From Polytrichum commune (taxonomy: Eukaryota; Streptophyta; Polytrichopsida; Polytrichales; Polytrichaceae), in assembly GCA_950295325.1 (NCBI GenBank), contig OX485808.1:9426501-9490500 (forward strand): a DNA stretch of 64,000 bases, in the 5' to 3' direction. This document shows, piece by piece, positions 12,152-25,126 of the stretch; the first letter of the stretch is position 1, and every line of letters starts with the position of its first letter. The position numbers were made by a program, and so were the translations under genes. The notes beneath the pieces were generated by a model, which had not been told where the DNA came from, did not search any database, and saw only the letters and a program-made list of their open reading frames with translations.

Positions 12152-13127
12152 TGTCGCAACCCTTGCTAGCCCCCTTAGCAATCTTGCCAAATTTCCTTTC
12201 TAGCAAAGGTTACGAGCGCTAACCCTTCGCATACCGCCATGCTAATGGTTAGCTCCTCTTACCCCGGACCATATAATTCAAAGGAGGGGAACCAACCCTC
12301 CTACTTTGCTCTTTCGGGACTCATCCCTTAATCGGTAACCCATTTCTTTGATGTGGACTTCCATCCATGGAAGTCCAATCCCATGTTGATCATCGCGTTG
12401 CCGGAGCAACACTACAACAACCCGAACCATACTAGGCAACTATGGCCTCACATTGGGCCAATGCCCATGGAGGCCGTGCCGTTCGGCCTCGGGTGGGTGA
12501 GGCCACACCACCTCACCCATATAAGCCTCTAGGACTTCACGCGGGGCCCCTACCCCACCGTCAACCAACCTCTTTTCTCTCTACCAAGGGTTGGGGCCAA
12601 GTGGACATTTTCCTTTAGCTGCTGGGCCTAGAACCCCCTAGCAGCTTCAGACCATCATAACTTCCTTGTATGATGTTTGATCATAACAACCAACCACTCC
12701 ATCCTCATCTACGCTTCACGTACATGCCGATGGACTCCTCACTTGCCCCATTCGGCCAAGTGGTGAGGAAGTTATGCCTGTTTGAACCTTGGCAGTCCCG
12801 GGAATCACTCCCAGGCACTGCTGTACCAGGGCGCTGTCCCGGGACAGCGCCCCACTCAAATGGCCATAACTCCTAGCTCACACCTCTGATTGAGGTGTTC
12901 TTGAGCTTTCTAGAATCGCCACGCCATGAGCTACGCATAACTCATGGCCTTACCCTTGTGCCTCCTAGTCTTCGTGGGTGGGAGGCGTTCCCAACGCCCG
13001 GGGCCCTCACCCACACTAGGATCACTTGGGCCCTCTCACCAACGGCGCCACAAGTCCCGGGTGTCACTCCGGGGTCCCCCTTGTGCCCATGGTGTTTTGG
13101 GCACTCCTCATGGAGAGGTGCGCGACA
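12152..13127 (-). repeat. Solo LTR S1
   Basis: 976 bp, TGTCGCAACCC to GCGCGACA, flanked by the 5-bp direct repeat CTGAA (12147-12151 and 13128-13132). No internal region, primer site or polypurine tract adjoins it, so it is the product of LTR-LTR recombination. Confidence 0.93.
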
Positions 13128-13132
13128 CTGAA

Positions 13133-13886
13133 GGCTAAGAGATGTTGAAAAGAGAGAAAAGAGGCAAGTAGCCAGAGGGTAAGTGGTAAGTAGCCTTGGT
13201 ATGGATTGTTTATGATCAGAATGTGATGCATGGTGGGAATCTAGACAATAAAGAGCTAAGAGAGCACTGAGGTTGCGAGGCTCTTGAGTCCCGAAGTGCT
13301 GCTTGGAGGCAGGAAGGAGAGAGTTGTGTGGCAACGACATCTTCCTCGCCGCATAACCTACTACAACATACCAACAACATATGAGTACCACCACGCTCAC
13401 TCCCCCGAACCACTGCTCAAGATTGAAGTCTTCAATACCCTTCAAACACGATTTGGCCCTTCAGAATATACCTCTCTCAAAACAACTTTTCAAAACGCAA
13501 CCCCAAATTGAAAATGAAGATGTCAATTGAAGTCCTCAATATAATATGCTTGTCACAAGAACCAACAAAACGTAGGGCATTGTCACTACAAGAAATGGAG
13601 TCACATGGTTGATTCTTAATTCTTCACATTGTCTTGGAAACATGTACCATATAATTCATGCACAAGTTTAATATGAGTTTTGTATTTCATTTCTATATTC
13701 TTGGATTGACGTCTTGGATTTGAACCAGCCCTTCAATTGAAAGGCTAAATTTTGAGAGCCCTTCAAAATGAAACTCATACGAGGGCTTCAATCTTGAACA
13801 CTGCCCCGAACACACCACCACGCTCTCTCTACCACCACCAGAAGCTGCTCCTAAAACCCACTGAGAGTTGTTGCTAAGACTCCACC
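13133..13886. other. Unique spacer between LTRs, no gene seen
   Basis: Single-copy sequence with short open stretches that do not resemble known proteins. A 12-bp CACTACAAGAAA at 13584-13595 matches the start motif of many plant CACTA transposons, but no matching inverted end is visible. Near-palindromes such as the one around TTCAATTGAA (13735) suggest a decayed foldback element. Confidence 0.4.
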
Positions 13887-13891
13887 GAAAG

Positions 13892-14864
13892 TGTCGCAAC
13901 CCTTGCTAGCCCCCCTTGACAATCTTGCCAATTTTCAATTCTAGCAAAGGTAACGAGCGCTAACCATTCGCATTCCGCCATGCTAATGGTTAGCTCCTCC
14001 TACCCCGGACCTTATAGTTCATAGGAGGGAACCAACCCTCCTACTTTGCTTTCGGGACTCACCCCTTAATCGGTAACCCATTTCTTGGATGTGGACTTCC
14101 ATCCATGGAAGTCCAATCCTATGTTGATCATCGCGTTGCCGGAGCAACACTACAACAACCCGAACCATACTAGGCAACTATGGCCTCACATTGGGCCAAT
14201 GCCCATGGAGGCCGTGCCGTTTGGCCTCGGGTGGGTGAGGCCACACCACCTCACCCATATAAGCCTCTAGGACTTCACGCGGGGCCCCTACCCCACCGTC
14301 AACCAACCTCTTGTCTCTCTACCAAGAGTTGGGGCCAAGTGGACATTTTCCCTTAGCCGCTGGGCCTAGAAGCCCCCACAGCTTCAGGCCATCATAACTT
14401 CCTTGTATGATGTCTGATCATAACACTTGACCACTCCATCTTCATCTACCCTTCACGTAGATGCCGATGGACTCCTCACTTGCCCCATTCGGGCAAGTGG
14501 TGAGGAAGTTATGCCTGTTTGAACCTTGGAAGTCCCGGGAATCACTCCCAGGCACTGCTGTACCAGGGCGCTGTCCCGGGACAGCGCCCCACTCAAATGG
14601 CCATAACTCCTAGCTCACACCTCTGATTGAGGTGTTCTTGAGCTTTCTAGAATCACCACGCCATGAGCTACGCATAACTCATGGCCTTACCCTTGTGCCT
14701 CCTAGTCTTCGTGGGTGGGAGGCGTTCCCAACGCCCGGGGCCCTCACCCACACTAGGATCACTTGGGCCCTCTCACCAACGGCGCCACAAGTCCCGGGTG
14801 TCACTCCGGGGTCCCCCTTGTGCCCATGGTGTTTCGGCCACTCCTCATGGAGAGGTGCGCGACA
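13892..14864 (-). repeat. LTR (3' LTR of E4)
   Basis: 973 bp, TGTCGCAACCC to GCGCGACA, followed by the complement of the polypurine tract. Same hairpin-rich structure as the other copies. Confidence 0.92.
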
Positions 14865-15689
14865 CTCACCCCCACCAAACGGAGTCGATGCCCTCATCGA
14901 CTATACTCGTAGTCGGCACACCAATTCTCAAGTTGCCATCCTCTATGGTGCGGCATTGTGTTTACCTTAGGGCGCGACCCCCACAATGCATCTTCAAATT
15001 TGGCATAGTCCCAAAGGTGTCGTTCCTAGGTGGTCCGTTAGCGACCTTGGATCTCTCCTCCAAGGACCTAACCTACACTAGACCCACCTACTTTGGGACT
15101 CACTTGGGTTGCCCCTCCTTTGGGGCCTCCCCCGTTAGGCTCCACTAGCCTAACGTGACACATCTAGGCGAGACCTCAACGCTTCCACTAAGTTGTCTCG
15201 GTTGCAACTCCGAGATGGCTTTCCATTGTTAAGCCACGCCTCGATCGCACGGGGGTGATGCCAAGTCCCGCCCGACTCGGTTCCCACTTTGCTCTTTCGA
15301 GACATGGGTTCATGACTCCCATGCGCCAACTCTCGTTAGCTCGCGGGTAGCACTTTTATGAGCACGCGCCATCACCTTGCCCCCGCCCGGACAAGCCCAT
15401 AACGAAGAAGTTTCTTGGTTTTATCCAAGGCCCCTCCAAGCCATGGCCCCCAATTACTCGGCTTACCCAACCTAGTTTGGCATGTCTATTCCCCCTCTTC
15501 CATTAACCAAGCACAAGTACAAGACTAGGACCTCATCTCATACTTTTCTCTTTGCACCACTAAAGTTTGGACTTTATTCCCTCAATCCAAAGAACAAGTT
15601 CATGTTGTGGCGTAATTAACCTCGAAGCTAAGTGTGCTACTAGCGTCTCTCCCCCACTAAAGGAGATTGATGTCCTCATCAATGCCTAC

Positions 15690-16608
15690 GCTTCATTTTA
15701 TTGGAATGTCTAGCCTTCGTTTCTTCAAAGTGCTTTACCAATTCCTTGGCGTTCATCATGTCTCTTGCCGCTACCCAAACGGCTTCTTTCTCATGGTATC
15801 CTCATCATTTCACCAACTACTCCTTTGTACATGTTCTTCCTTTTCACTTGGGATTCCTACACTTGAGGATGCCCTCCTACCTCATGTTCCAAATGACGTC
15901 CACAAGGTCGGGAGGTGGCCTAATCACTTGCTTGTGATCGGGCCACAAGGTGTTGTCCTTAAATGGCTTTAGGAATGAGACATGAAATATCGGATGCACT
16001 TTGATCTTGGGCGGTAATTCCAACTTATACAGGTCCTTGAACATTTGTTCCACAATGGGAAACGGAGTTCCAATTTTGGACATGAACTTTGGAGTGAGGC
16101 CTTTCGGCTAAGTGAAGTTGTTCACATTCAAGAACACCTTTTGGCCCACCTCATTCTCCACTTCGCGTCTTCCGGCATTGACTTGCACTCCGTAGCACCT
16201 TCGGGCTTTCTCCACCAACAACTTGGTCATCTCCAAGACTTGTTTACCATCCTTGGCAAGTCCTCACCATCTTGGTTGAACTCTAGTGTTGAATGTGCCC
16301 CCTCGAGAGCTAGGTTAATAGGTTGGAGCGCATCCACTCCATAAGCCATCACGAAAGACCACCCCTTGGTAGCCAAGTGCGTGGCTACATTGCAATTACA
16401 ATCCGCTCGACCCACATAGTCCGCCCAATCTCCTTGGTCCGCCCCCACCAAGTTCCTCAAGTATTGCTTCAAGACTCCATTCACATGCTCCGCTTTCCCA
16501 TTCATTTGGGAATGCAAGGCCGTGCTAAACCTTAGTTTCATTCCGACCTCCTTAGAGAAATGCATTGAAAATGCACTTGTGAACTTTGGATCTTGATCCC
16601 ACACAATC
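15690..16608 (-). pseudogene. E4 integrase and chromodomain remnants
   Basis: Right to left: integrase core with VWDQDPKFTSAF and KAEHVNGVLKQYL (16616 to about 16227), a frameshift in the QDGEDL region, then YKLELPPKIKVHP (16083-15877) ending VIWNMR, and a chromodomain-like tail to about 15690. A further piece of the same integrase lies at 23661-23797, beyond E5. Confidence 0.8.
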
Positions 16609-17581
16609 TGTCGCAACCCTTGCTAGGTCCCTTAACAATCTTGCCAATTTTCGTTTCTAGCAAAGGTTACGAGCGCTAACCATTCGCATTCCGCCATGCT
16701 AATGGATAGCTCCTCTTACCCCGGACCAATAGTTCATAGGAGGGAACCAACCCTCCTACTTTGCTTTCGGGACTCACCCCTTAATTGGTAGCCCATTTCC
16801 CCAATGTGGACTTCCATCCATGGAAGTCCAATCCTATGTTGATCATCGCGTTGCCGGAGCAACACTACAACAACCCGAAGCATACTAGGCAACTATGGCC
16901 TCACAATAGGCCAAAGCCCATGGAGGCCTTGCCGTTCGGCCTCGGGTGGGTGAGGCCACACCACCTCACCCATATAAGCCTCTAGGACTCTACACGGAGC
17001 CCCTACCCCACCGCCAACCAACCTCTTGTCTCTCTACCAAGAGTTGGGGCCAAGTGGACATTTTCCCTTAGCTGCTGGGCCTAGAACCCCCCCAGCAGCT
17101 TCAGACCATCATAACTTCCTTGTATGATGTCTGATCATAACAACCAACCACTCCATCCTCATCTACGCTTCACGTAGATGCCGATGGACTCCTCGCTTGC
17201 CCCATTCGGGCAAGTCTTGAGGAAGTTATGCGTGTTTGAACCTTGGCAGTCCCGGGAATCACTCCCAGGCACTGCTGTACCAGGGCGCTGTCCCGGGACA
17301 GCGCCCCACTAAAATGGCCATAACTCCTAGCTCACACCTCCGATTGAGGTGTTCTTGAGCTTTCTAGAATCACCACGCCATGAGCTACGCATAGCTCATG
17401 GCCTTACCCTTGTGCCTCCTAGTCTTCGTGGGTGGGAGGCGTTCCCAACGCCCGGGGCCCTCACCCACACTAGGATCACTTGGGCCCTCTCACCAACGGC
17501 GCCACAAGTCCCGGGTGTCACTCCGGGGTCCCCCTTGTGCCCATGGTGTTTCGGCCACTCCTCATGGAGAGGTGCGCGACA
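16609..17581 (-). repeat. LTR (3' LTR of E5)
   Basis: 973 bp, identical by eye to 22683-23655. Preceded by TSD CAATC (16604-16608). Confidence 0.93.
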
Positions 17582-18399
17582 CTCACCCCCACCAAACGGA
17601 GTCGATGCCCTCATCGACTATACTCGTAGTCGGCACACCAATTCTCAAGTTGCCATCCTCTATGGTGCGGCATTGTGTTTACCTTAGGGCGCGACCCCCA
17701 CAATGCATCTTCAAATTTGGCATGGTCCCAAAGGTGTCGTTCCTAGGTGGTCCGTTAGCGACCTTGGATCTCTCCTCCAAGGACCTAACCTACACTAGAC
17801 CCACCTACTTTGGGACTCACTTGGGTTGCCCCTCCTTTGGGGCCTCCCCCGTTAGGCTCCACTAGCCTAACGTGACACATCTAGGCGAGACCTCAACGCT
17901 TCCACTAAGTTGTCTCGGTTGCAACTCCGAGATGGCTTTCCATTGTTAAGCCACGCCTCGATCGCACGGGGGTGATGCCAAGTCCCGCCCGACTCGGTTC
18001 CCACTTTGCTCTTTCGAGACATGGGTTCATGACTCCCATGCGCCAACTCTCGTTAGCTCGCGGGTAGCACTTTTATGAGCACGCGCCATCACCTTGTCCC
18101 CGCCCGGACAAGCCCACAATTAAGAAGTTTCTTGGTTTTATCCAAGGCCCCTCCAAGCCATGGCCCCCAATTACTCGGCTTACCCAACCTAGTTTGGCAT
18201 GTCTATTCCCCCTCTTCCATTAACCAAGCACAAGTACAAGACTAGGACCTCATCTCATACTTTTCTCTTTGCACCACTAAAGTTTGGATTTTATTCCCTC
18301 AAGCCAAAGAACAAGTTCATGTCGTGGAGCAATTAACCTCGAAGCTAAGTGTGCTACTAGCGTCTCTCCCCCACTAAAGGAGATTGATGTCCTCATCAA

Positions 18400-21300
18400 T
18401 GCCTACGCTTCATTTTATTGGAATCCTTAGCCTTAGTTTCTTCAAAGTGCTTCACCAATTCATTGGTGTTGACCATGTCTCTTGCCGCCACCCAAGCGGT
18501 TTCTTTCTCATGGTATCCTCACCATTTCACCAAGTACTCATTTGTACATTTTTTTTCATTTTCACTTGGGCTTCCTACACTTGAGGATGCCCTCCTACCT
18601 CATGTTCCAAATGACCTCCACAAGGTCGGGACGTGGCCTAATCACTTGCTTGTGATCGGGCCACAAGGTGTCGTCCTAAAATGACTTTCGTAATGAGACA
18701 TGAAATGTCGGATGCACTTTGATCTCCGGCGGTAATTCCAACTTATACATGTCCTTGAACACTTGTTCTACAATGGAAAACGAAGTTCCAATTTTGGACA
18801 TGAACTTTGGGAGTAAGGCCTTTGGGCAAGGTGGAGTTGTCCACATTCAACAACACCTTATTGGCCCACCTCATTCTCCACTTCGCGTCTTCCGGCATTG
18901 ACTTGCACTCCGTAGCACCTTCGGGCTTTCTCCACCAACAACTTGGTCATCTCCAAGACTTGTTCACGCTTCTTAGCCAAGTCCTCACCATCTTGGTTGA
19001 ACTCTAGTGTTGAATGTGCCCCCTCGAGAGCTAGATTAATAGGTTGGAGCGCATCCACTCCATAAGCCACCACCAAAGACCACCCCTTGGTAGCCAAGTG
19101 CGTGGCTACATTGCCATTACACTCCGCTCGACCCACATAGTCCGCCCAATCTCCTTGGTCCGCCCCCACCAAGTTCCTCAAGTATTGCTTCAAGACTCCA
19201 TTCACACGCTCCGTTTTCCCATCCATTTGGGGATGCAAGGCCGTGCTAAACCTTAGTTTCATTCCGACCTCCTTAGAGAAATGCATTGAAAATGCACTTG
19301 TGAACTTTGGATCTTGATCCCACACAATCACTCTTGGCAACCCGTGGTGCCTCAACCATCCTTTGAGAAAAGGCTATGCGGTCTCCAACGCGGTGGCGGT
19401 TCCCACAATCGGCACCATGTGTGCCAACTTGGCAAACCGCTCTACCATCAACAAGATGGCATCATACCCATGTGACTCCGGCAAACTTGTGATCAAGTCC
19501 ATGCACATACTATGCCATGACGCCGACGGGATAGGCAACGGTTGCAAGAAACCGCCTTGCTTTTGGTAAGAGGCTCGGTTCGCTTGGCACTTTATTCACG
19601 CCTTCACAAAGTGGGTTATATCCTCCTTTATGCACCCCCAATGGTACCTCTTTGACACCATTCTATGGCGGTTGTTTCTTTCTCCTTTATGGCCGGCAAT
19701 AGGACTATCATATTCCTCCTTCAAAACCGATAGCCTCAACTTGCCTTGTGGCACATACACCCAACTTTGCTTGCACTTGAACAATCCGTCCACGAACTTA
19801 ACCTCTTTGAGCACCTTGCTCTTGCGAAGCTCACCTAAAAGCTTTTGTGCTTTGGGGTAGTTAATTTACCCCTCCCGTATCTTGCATCACAAGTTTCCTT
19901 CGCCGGCACACATTAGCCACAAGGTTTGGATGGTTCTCATTGCTTGGAACTCATCCGGTCTACTTAGCGCATCCGGCACCACATTTCCATGGTCCGGTTT
20001 GTGGATCAAATCCACCTTCATAAGCGCCAAACTATCATGCCACCGCAATGACTTGGCGCTCACTTGCGCTTGTATATGTTAAAATACTTTTAGGACACAT
20101 TGTCCATGTAGACCTTTGCTTTGTGCGACCCCAAATAGTGTCGCCACATCTTCAAGCAATGCACTACGGCAAAGAAGTTCTTTGTCATGAGTTGGTTGCC
20201 TTCTTTGACAACCATCGAGCCTCAAGCCCCCATATGCAAAGGCCATCCATCTTACATTAACAATCCGCCATTGGCAAAGTCATTCACCCCCGTATGCACC
20301 TCAAAAGGTATGTCAAGCTCCGCGAACTTGAGCACGGGCGGCGAAGAGAACTTGCTCTTAAGCTCCCCAAAGACTTGGTGACAAGGCTAGTCCCACTCTT
20401 GGGATAGCCATTTCTTTCACAAGTCGGACAACCATCGAGCTTCATGCTCCCATATGCAATGGCCATCCATCTTACATCAACAATCCGCCATTGGCAAAGT
20501 CATTCACCCCCGTATGCACCTCAAAAGGTTTGTCAAGCTCCGCGAACTTGAGCACGGGCGTCAAAGACAATTTTGTATTAAGCTCCCCAAAGACTTTGGG
20601 GCAAGGCTCATCCCACTCTTGAGATAGCCATTTCTTTCATAGGTCGCACAAGGTTTGACAACCTTTAAGCTTAATACTCCCATATGCAATGGGCATCCAT
20701 CTTGGATCAACATCCGCCAATGGTAAAGTCACTCGCCTCCATGTGCACCTCAAAATGCTTATGAAAACCCGGAAACTTAACCACATCTTGTGAAGGGAAC
20801 TTGCTCTTGAGCTTCCCAAAGGCTTGGTGACAAGGCTCATCCCACTCTTGGGATAGCCATTTTTTCAACAAATTGACTAAGGTCCTAGCAACCTTAGAAA
20901 AACCTCGAATGAAGTGGTGGTAGTAGTTGGCTAGGCCAACAAATGACCTAAGCCATTTTCTTGAGTCAAGGACCAATTCTCCTTTTGGATGGCCTTGATA
21001 TTCTTCATGTTTGTCACCAACTTCCTTTGTCACCACATACCTCTAGAACTCAATATGTTGTTGAGCAAAGTTATTTTCATTTCTTGGCGGTAACTTTTGG
21101 GCAACACATTGATGAATACATCATTGTATCTCCCCAACATCCCACCAAAGTGGTTTAGGGGAGGCCCATCTTTCCTAGCCTCCCCATAAGTTCTATCGAG
21201 TTGCTCCAATTGAACCACGACTATTATGCTTTCTATTTTTCATTTGGTCCATTAAGACCAAATTCAACTTAGATCCTCCTACCATAGGAGTCCTTGTCAA

Positions 21301-21600
21301 TTTGAACTTCAATTCTTTGCCATTATGACACATCATAATGCACCGCAAGCACACCGGCTTGCACCTCACATCTATCATGTGAGCTTCAAAGTAGGCGGCC
21401 TTCACAATGACATGCATTTCATCTATTTCACTTGGTGTGAAATTTTGACAAAAATCCAATGTCCCACATTGAAAGGTTACATGCATCGCGGCCTCCTTTG
21501 TCTCATGCGGTTTGCCCTTTCCAAACCGCACCTTGGTGGGCTTGCCCGCTCTACCAATCGGCAAGCCCCAACTCCCTTATGAGTTTTGGGCTCAAGAAGG
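18400..21600 (-). pseudogene. E5 pol remnants (protease to chromodomain)
   Basis: Right to left: protease body (KVRFGKGKPHE, HVTFQCGTLDFC; 21564-21193), RT deletion junction near 21060-21100, RT tail LANYYHHFIRGF (near 20900-20950), three tandem RNase H units (starting near 20855, 20625, 20405), RNase H tail, HKPD...DALS link, zinc region, and an integrase frame of 165 codons (19355-18858) with VIVWDQDPKFTSAF and HPQMDGKTERVNGVL, the least altered catalytic-Glu segment of the family. YKLELPPEI and the chromodomain follow, broken, to about 18400. Confidence 0.8.
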
Positions 21601-21719
21601 CATGGCTTGCCTCTTTGTCAACCCATTAGACGTTTGTCCCATTCATTTGAGCCTCAAGATATAAAATAGTTGGCCTTGGCTTAAGGCTACTAGCCTTGGC
21701 CACAATGCCATTGTCTTAC

Positions 21720-22020
21720 ATTTGGTCCTCGGCAACTTGGCTTGGCTTGGTCCGCAAAGCCAACTTTAAACATTTCGTCCGCGGGACAAATTGGTTTGGT
21801 GCCACAAAACCAATTTCTAATAGTTTGTCCGCAAAACAAACATGTTTTGCCTTGGTAGCACAAAGCCACCTTCCCACACTCCGTCCGCAACACGAACATG
21901 AATTGCCTTGGTAGGACAAACCCACCTCCCAACATTCCGTCCGCGGCACAAGTATGATTTGCTTTGGAAGCATAAAGCCACCTTTCAACATTCCGTCCGC
22001 GGCACCAACATGTTTTGCCT
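21720..22020 (-). repeat. Five tandem ~60-bp units in E5 gag region
   Basis: Units carry the shared string CCGTCCGC followed by a variable spacer and GCCTTGGTAGCACAAAGCCACC-like text (plus strand). Only about one unit is present at the same place in E2, E6 and E7 (near 6250, 26420 and 57460). The units encode Cys-containing segments in one minus frame but are not clearly zinc knuckles. Confidence 0.6.
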
Positions 22021-22039
22021 AAGTAAAATGGACCAAACA

Positions 22040-22680
22040 ATTTGCACTCATTTCTTTGGGACCTACTTTGGCTAAAGCCACTTGTGGTGATGCGCCGCCA
22101 AACTTCTCTTTGGGACCATCGGCTTCAATGCTCTTGCAAACTTGATGGTCCCCACCATGTCCTCAAGAAGCCTTAGGGACTTAAACAAGGCATCCACCAC
22201 CCGCTTTTAAAACCCCACCTAAAGGATGCATTTCTTAGAAAGCTCGTCCGTTTTAGGTGTATCCTTCATTTGTGCGTTTGAATAGCGCACATAGGCCTTA
22301 AGAGGCCCCGGGTGCCTCTTTAGCACCAAATTCATTCCAACATCAATACCTTCCAAGCATTTCGAATTGGAATTTCAATCCAACATTAATGCCCTCCAAG
22401 GTTTTGGGTGCATTCGGTATTCTAGCCCCAAATGTTTTTCGAGGTTTGGGGGAGCCCTTTTCAAAGCACTCCTCCATTTTCCTTACCAAATCCACCCTCA
22501 TGCCCACCATTGTCATTTGAACCAATGGTATGGTCAAATTCCACTTGCACATGATCCTTGTTCCAATTTGAGCCTCACAACCTTTTGGAAACCCCGGGCT
22601 CACCATCATAACCCTCATTTTTGATACCCATGTTTCCCTCAAAGTGCGAGCTCAAAACTTGGAACCCTGCTCTGATACCA
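22040..22680 (-). pseudogene. E5 gag remnant and primer binding site
   Basis: Leader and gag-like sequence shared with the other copies, broken by stops. The primer site complement of TGGTATCAGAGC lies at 22669-22680, two bases from the LTR. No zinc knuckle is recognised. Confidence 0.7.
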
Positions 22681-22682
22681 CG

Positions 22683-23655
22683 TGTCGCAACCCTTGCTAG
22701 GTCCCTTAACAATCTTGCCAATTTTCGTTTCTAGCAAAGGTTACGAGCGCTAACCATTCGCATTCCGCCATGCTAATGGATAGCTCCTCTTACCCCGGAC
22801 CAATAGTTCATAGGAGGGAACCAACCCTCCTACTTTGCTTTCGGGACTCACCCCTTAATTGGTAGCCCATTTCCCCAATGTGGACTTCCATCCATGGAAG
22901 TCCAATCCTATGTTGATCATCGCGTTGCCGGAGCAACACTACAACAACCCGAAGCATACTAGGCAACTATGGCCTCACAATAGGCCAAAGCCCATGGAGG
23001 CCTTGCCGTTCGGCCTCGGGTGGGTGAGGCCACACCACCTCACCCATATAAGCCTCTAGGACTCTACACGGAGCCCCTACCCCACCGCCAACCAACCTCT
23101 TGTCTCTCTACCAAGAGTTGGGGCCAAGTGGACATTTTCCCTTAGCTGCTGGGCCTAGAACCCCCCCAGCAGCTTCAGACCATCATAACTTCCTTGTATG
23201 ATGTCTGATCATAACAACCAACCACTCCATCCTCATCTACGCTTCACGTAGATGCCGATGGACTCCTCGCTTGCCCCATTCGGGCAAGTCTTGAGGAAGT
23301 TATGCGTGTTTGAACCTTGGCAGTCCCGGGAATCACTCCCAGGCACTGCTGTACCAGGGCGCTGTCCCGGGACAGCGCCCCACTAAAATGGCCATAACTC
23401 CTAGCTCACACCTCCGATTGAGGTGTTCTTGAGCTTTCTAGAATCACCACGCCATGAGCTACGCATAGCTCATGGCCTTACCCTTGTGCCTCCTAGTCTT
23501 CGTGGGTGGGAGGCGTTCCCAACGCCCGGGGCCCTCACCCACACTAGGATCACTTGGGCCCTCTCACCAACGGCGCCACAAGTCCCGGGTGTCACTCCGG
23601 GGTCCCCCTTGTGCCCATGGTGTTTCGGCCACTCCTCATGGAGAGGTGCGCGACA
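22683..23655 (-). repeat. LTR (5' LTR of E5)
   Basis: 973 bp, followed by TSD CAATC (23656-23660) and resumption of E4 integrase sequence. Confidence 0.93.
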
Positions 23656-23797
23656 CAATCACTCTTGGCAACCCGTGGTGCCTCAACCATCCTTTGAGAA
23701 AAGGCTATGCGGTCTCCAACGCGGTGGTAGTTCCCACAATCGGCACCATGTGTGCCAACTTTGCAAACCGCTCTACCATCAACAAGATGGCATCATA

Positions 23798-24792
23798 TGT
23801 CGCGCACCTCTCCATGAGGAGTGCCCGAAACACCATGGGCACAAGGGGGACCCCGGAGTGACACCCGGGACTTGTGGCGCCGTTGGTGAGAGGGCCCAAG
23901 TGATCCTAGTGTGGGTGAGGGCACCGGGCGTTGAGAACGCCTCCCACCCACGGAGACTAGGAGGCATGAGGGTAAGGCCATGAGCTATGCGTAGCTCATG
24001 GCGTGGTGATTCTAGAATGCTCAAGAACACCTCAAGCGGAGGTGTGAGCTAGGAGTTATGGCCATTTGAGTGGGGCGCTGTCCCGGGACAGCGCCCTGGT
24101 ACAGCAGTGCCTGGGAGTGATTCCCGGGACTGCCAAGGTTCAAACAGGCATAACTTCCTCACCACTTGCCCTAATGGGGCAAGTGAGGGGTCCATCGGCA
24201 TCTACGTGAAGCGTAGATGAAGATGGAGTGGTCAACTGGTAGAATCAGACATCATACAAGGAAGTTATGATGGTCTGAAGCTGTGGGGGCTTCTAGGCCC
24301 AGCGGCTAAGGGAAAATGTCCACTTGTCCCCAACTCTTGGTAGAGAGACAAGAGGTTGGTTGACGGTGGGTTAGGGGCCCCGCCTAGAGTCCTAGAGGCT
24401 TATATGGGTGAGGTGGTGTGGCCTCACCCACCCGAGGCCGAACGGCACGGCCTCCATGGGCATTGGCCCATTGTGAGGCCATAGTTGCCTAGTATGGTTC
24501 GGGTTGTTGTAGTGTTGCTCCGGCAACGTGATGATCAACATAGGATTGGACTTCCATGGATGGAAGTCCACATCTAAGGATTGGTTACCGATAAAAGGGG
24601 TTGGGTACCGATTAAAGGGGTGAGTCCCGAAGTCAAAGTAGGAGGGTTGGTTCCCCTCCTATGAACTAATGGTCCGGGGTTAGACGAGCTAACCATTAGC
24701 ATGGCGGTATGCGAAGGGTTAGCGACTCGTAACCTTTGCTAGAATTGAAAATTGGCAAGATGGTCAAGGTGGGGCTAGCAAGGGTTGCGACA
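23798..24792 (+). repeat. LTR (5' LTR of E6)
   Basis: 995 bp; the extra 22 bp come from a short local duplication of the GGTTACCGAT...AAAGGGG segment near 24580-24620. Runs from TGTCGCGCACC to GGTTGCGACA and is followed by the primer binding site. Confidence 0.9.
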
Positions 24793-24794
24793 CT

Positions 24795-24806
24795 TGGTAT
24801 CAGAGC
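24795..24806 (+). promoter_or_regulatory. E6 primer binding site
   Basis: TGGTATCAGAGC two bases past the LTR end, as in E2, E5 and E7. Confidence 0.88.
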
Positions 24807-25126
24807 AGGGTTCCAATATTTGAGCTAGCACTTTGAGGGAGACATGGCTATCAACAATGCGGGTCATATTGATGAGCACGGGGTTTCCAAAAGGTTGTGA
24901 GGCTCAAATTGGAACAAGGATCATGTGCAAATGAAATTTGACCCTACCATTGGTTCTAATGACAATGGTGGGCATGAGGGTGGATCGGTAAGGAAAATGG
25001 AGGAGTCCTTTGAAAGGGCTCCCGCACACCTCAAAAAAACATTTGGGGCCTAGAAAAACGAATGCACCCAAAACCTTGGAGGGCATTAATGTTGGATTGA
25101 AATTCCAATTCGAAATGCTTGGAAGG

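Larger units (their letters stand above)
16609..23655 (-). mobile_element. E5: complete young chromovirus copy nested in E4
   Basis: 7047 bp on the minus strand with TSD CAATC on both sides. 5' LTR 22683-23655, primer site 22669-22680, polypurine tract 17582-17597, 3' LTR 16609-17581. The two 973-bp LTRs are identical as far as I can read, including shared private variants (TAGGTCCCTTAAC near one end, GTTATGCGTGTTTG, CCACTAAAATGG), so the insertion is recent. Internal frames are nevertheless broken and the RT palm is missing. Confidence 0.93.
13892..23797 (-). mobile_element. E4: chromovirus copy, split by E5 and cut by E6
   Basis: Minus-strand element with only its 3' LTR (13892-14864), polypurine tract (14865-14880), 3' region, chromodomain and integrase (to 16608) present. 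E5 is inserted at CAATC (16604-16608 and 23656-23660). E4 integrase sequence resumes at 23661-23797, where E6 begins after TCATA (23793-23797). The upstream remainder (rest of pol, gag, 5' LTR) is absent to the right of E6, so a deletion removed it together with the 3' end of E6. The flank left of the LTR is GAAAG; its partner is lost. Confidence 0.85.

Noticed and set aside
13584..13595. CACTACAAGAAA as the end of a CACTA transposon
   Set aside because: No matching inverted end or target duplication was found, and the flanks contain no transposase. Kept only as a note.
14681..15148. 155-codon frame recurring in LTR plus 3' region (also near 1915, 10059, 17398, 61775)
   Set aside because: It starts in the LTR, crosses the polypurine tract and recurs only because the repeat does; it is antisense to the element.
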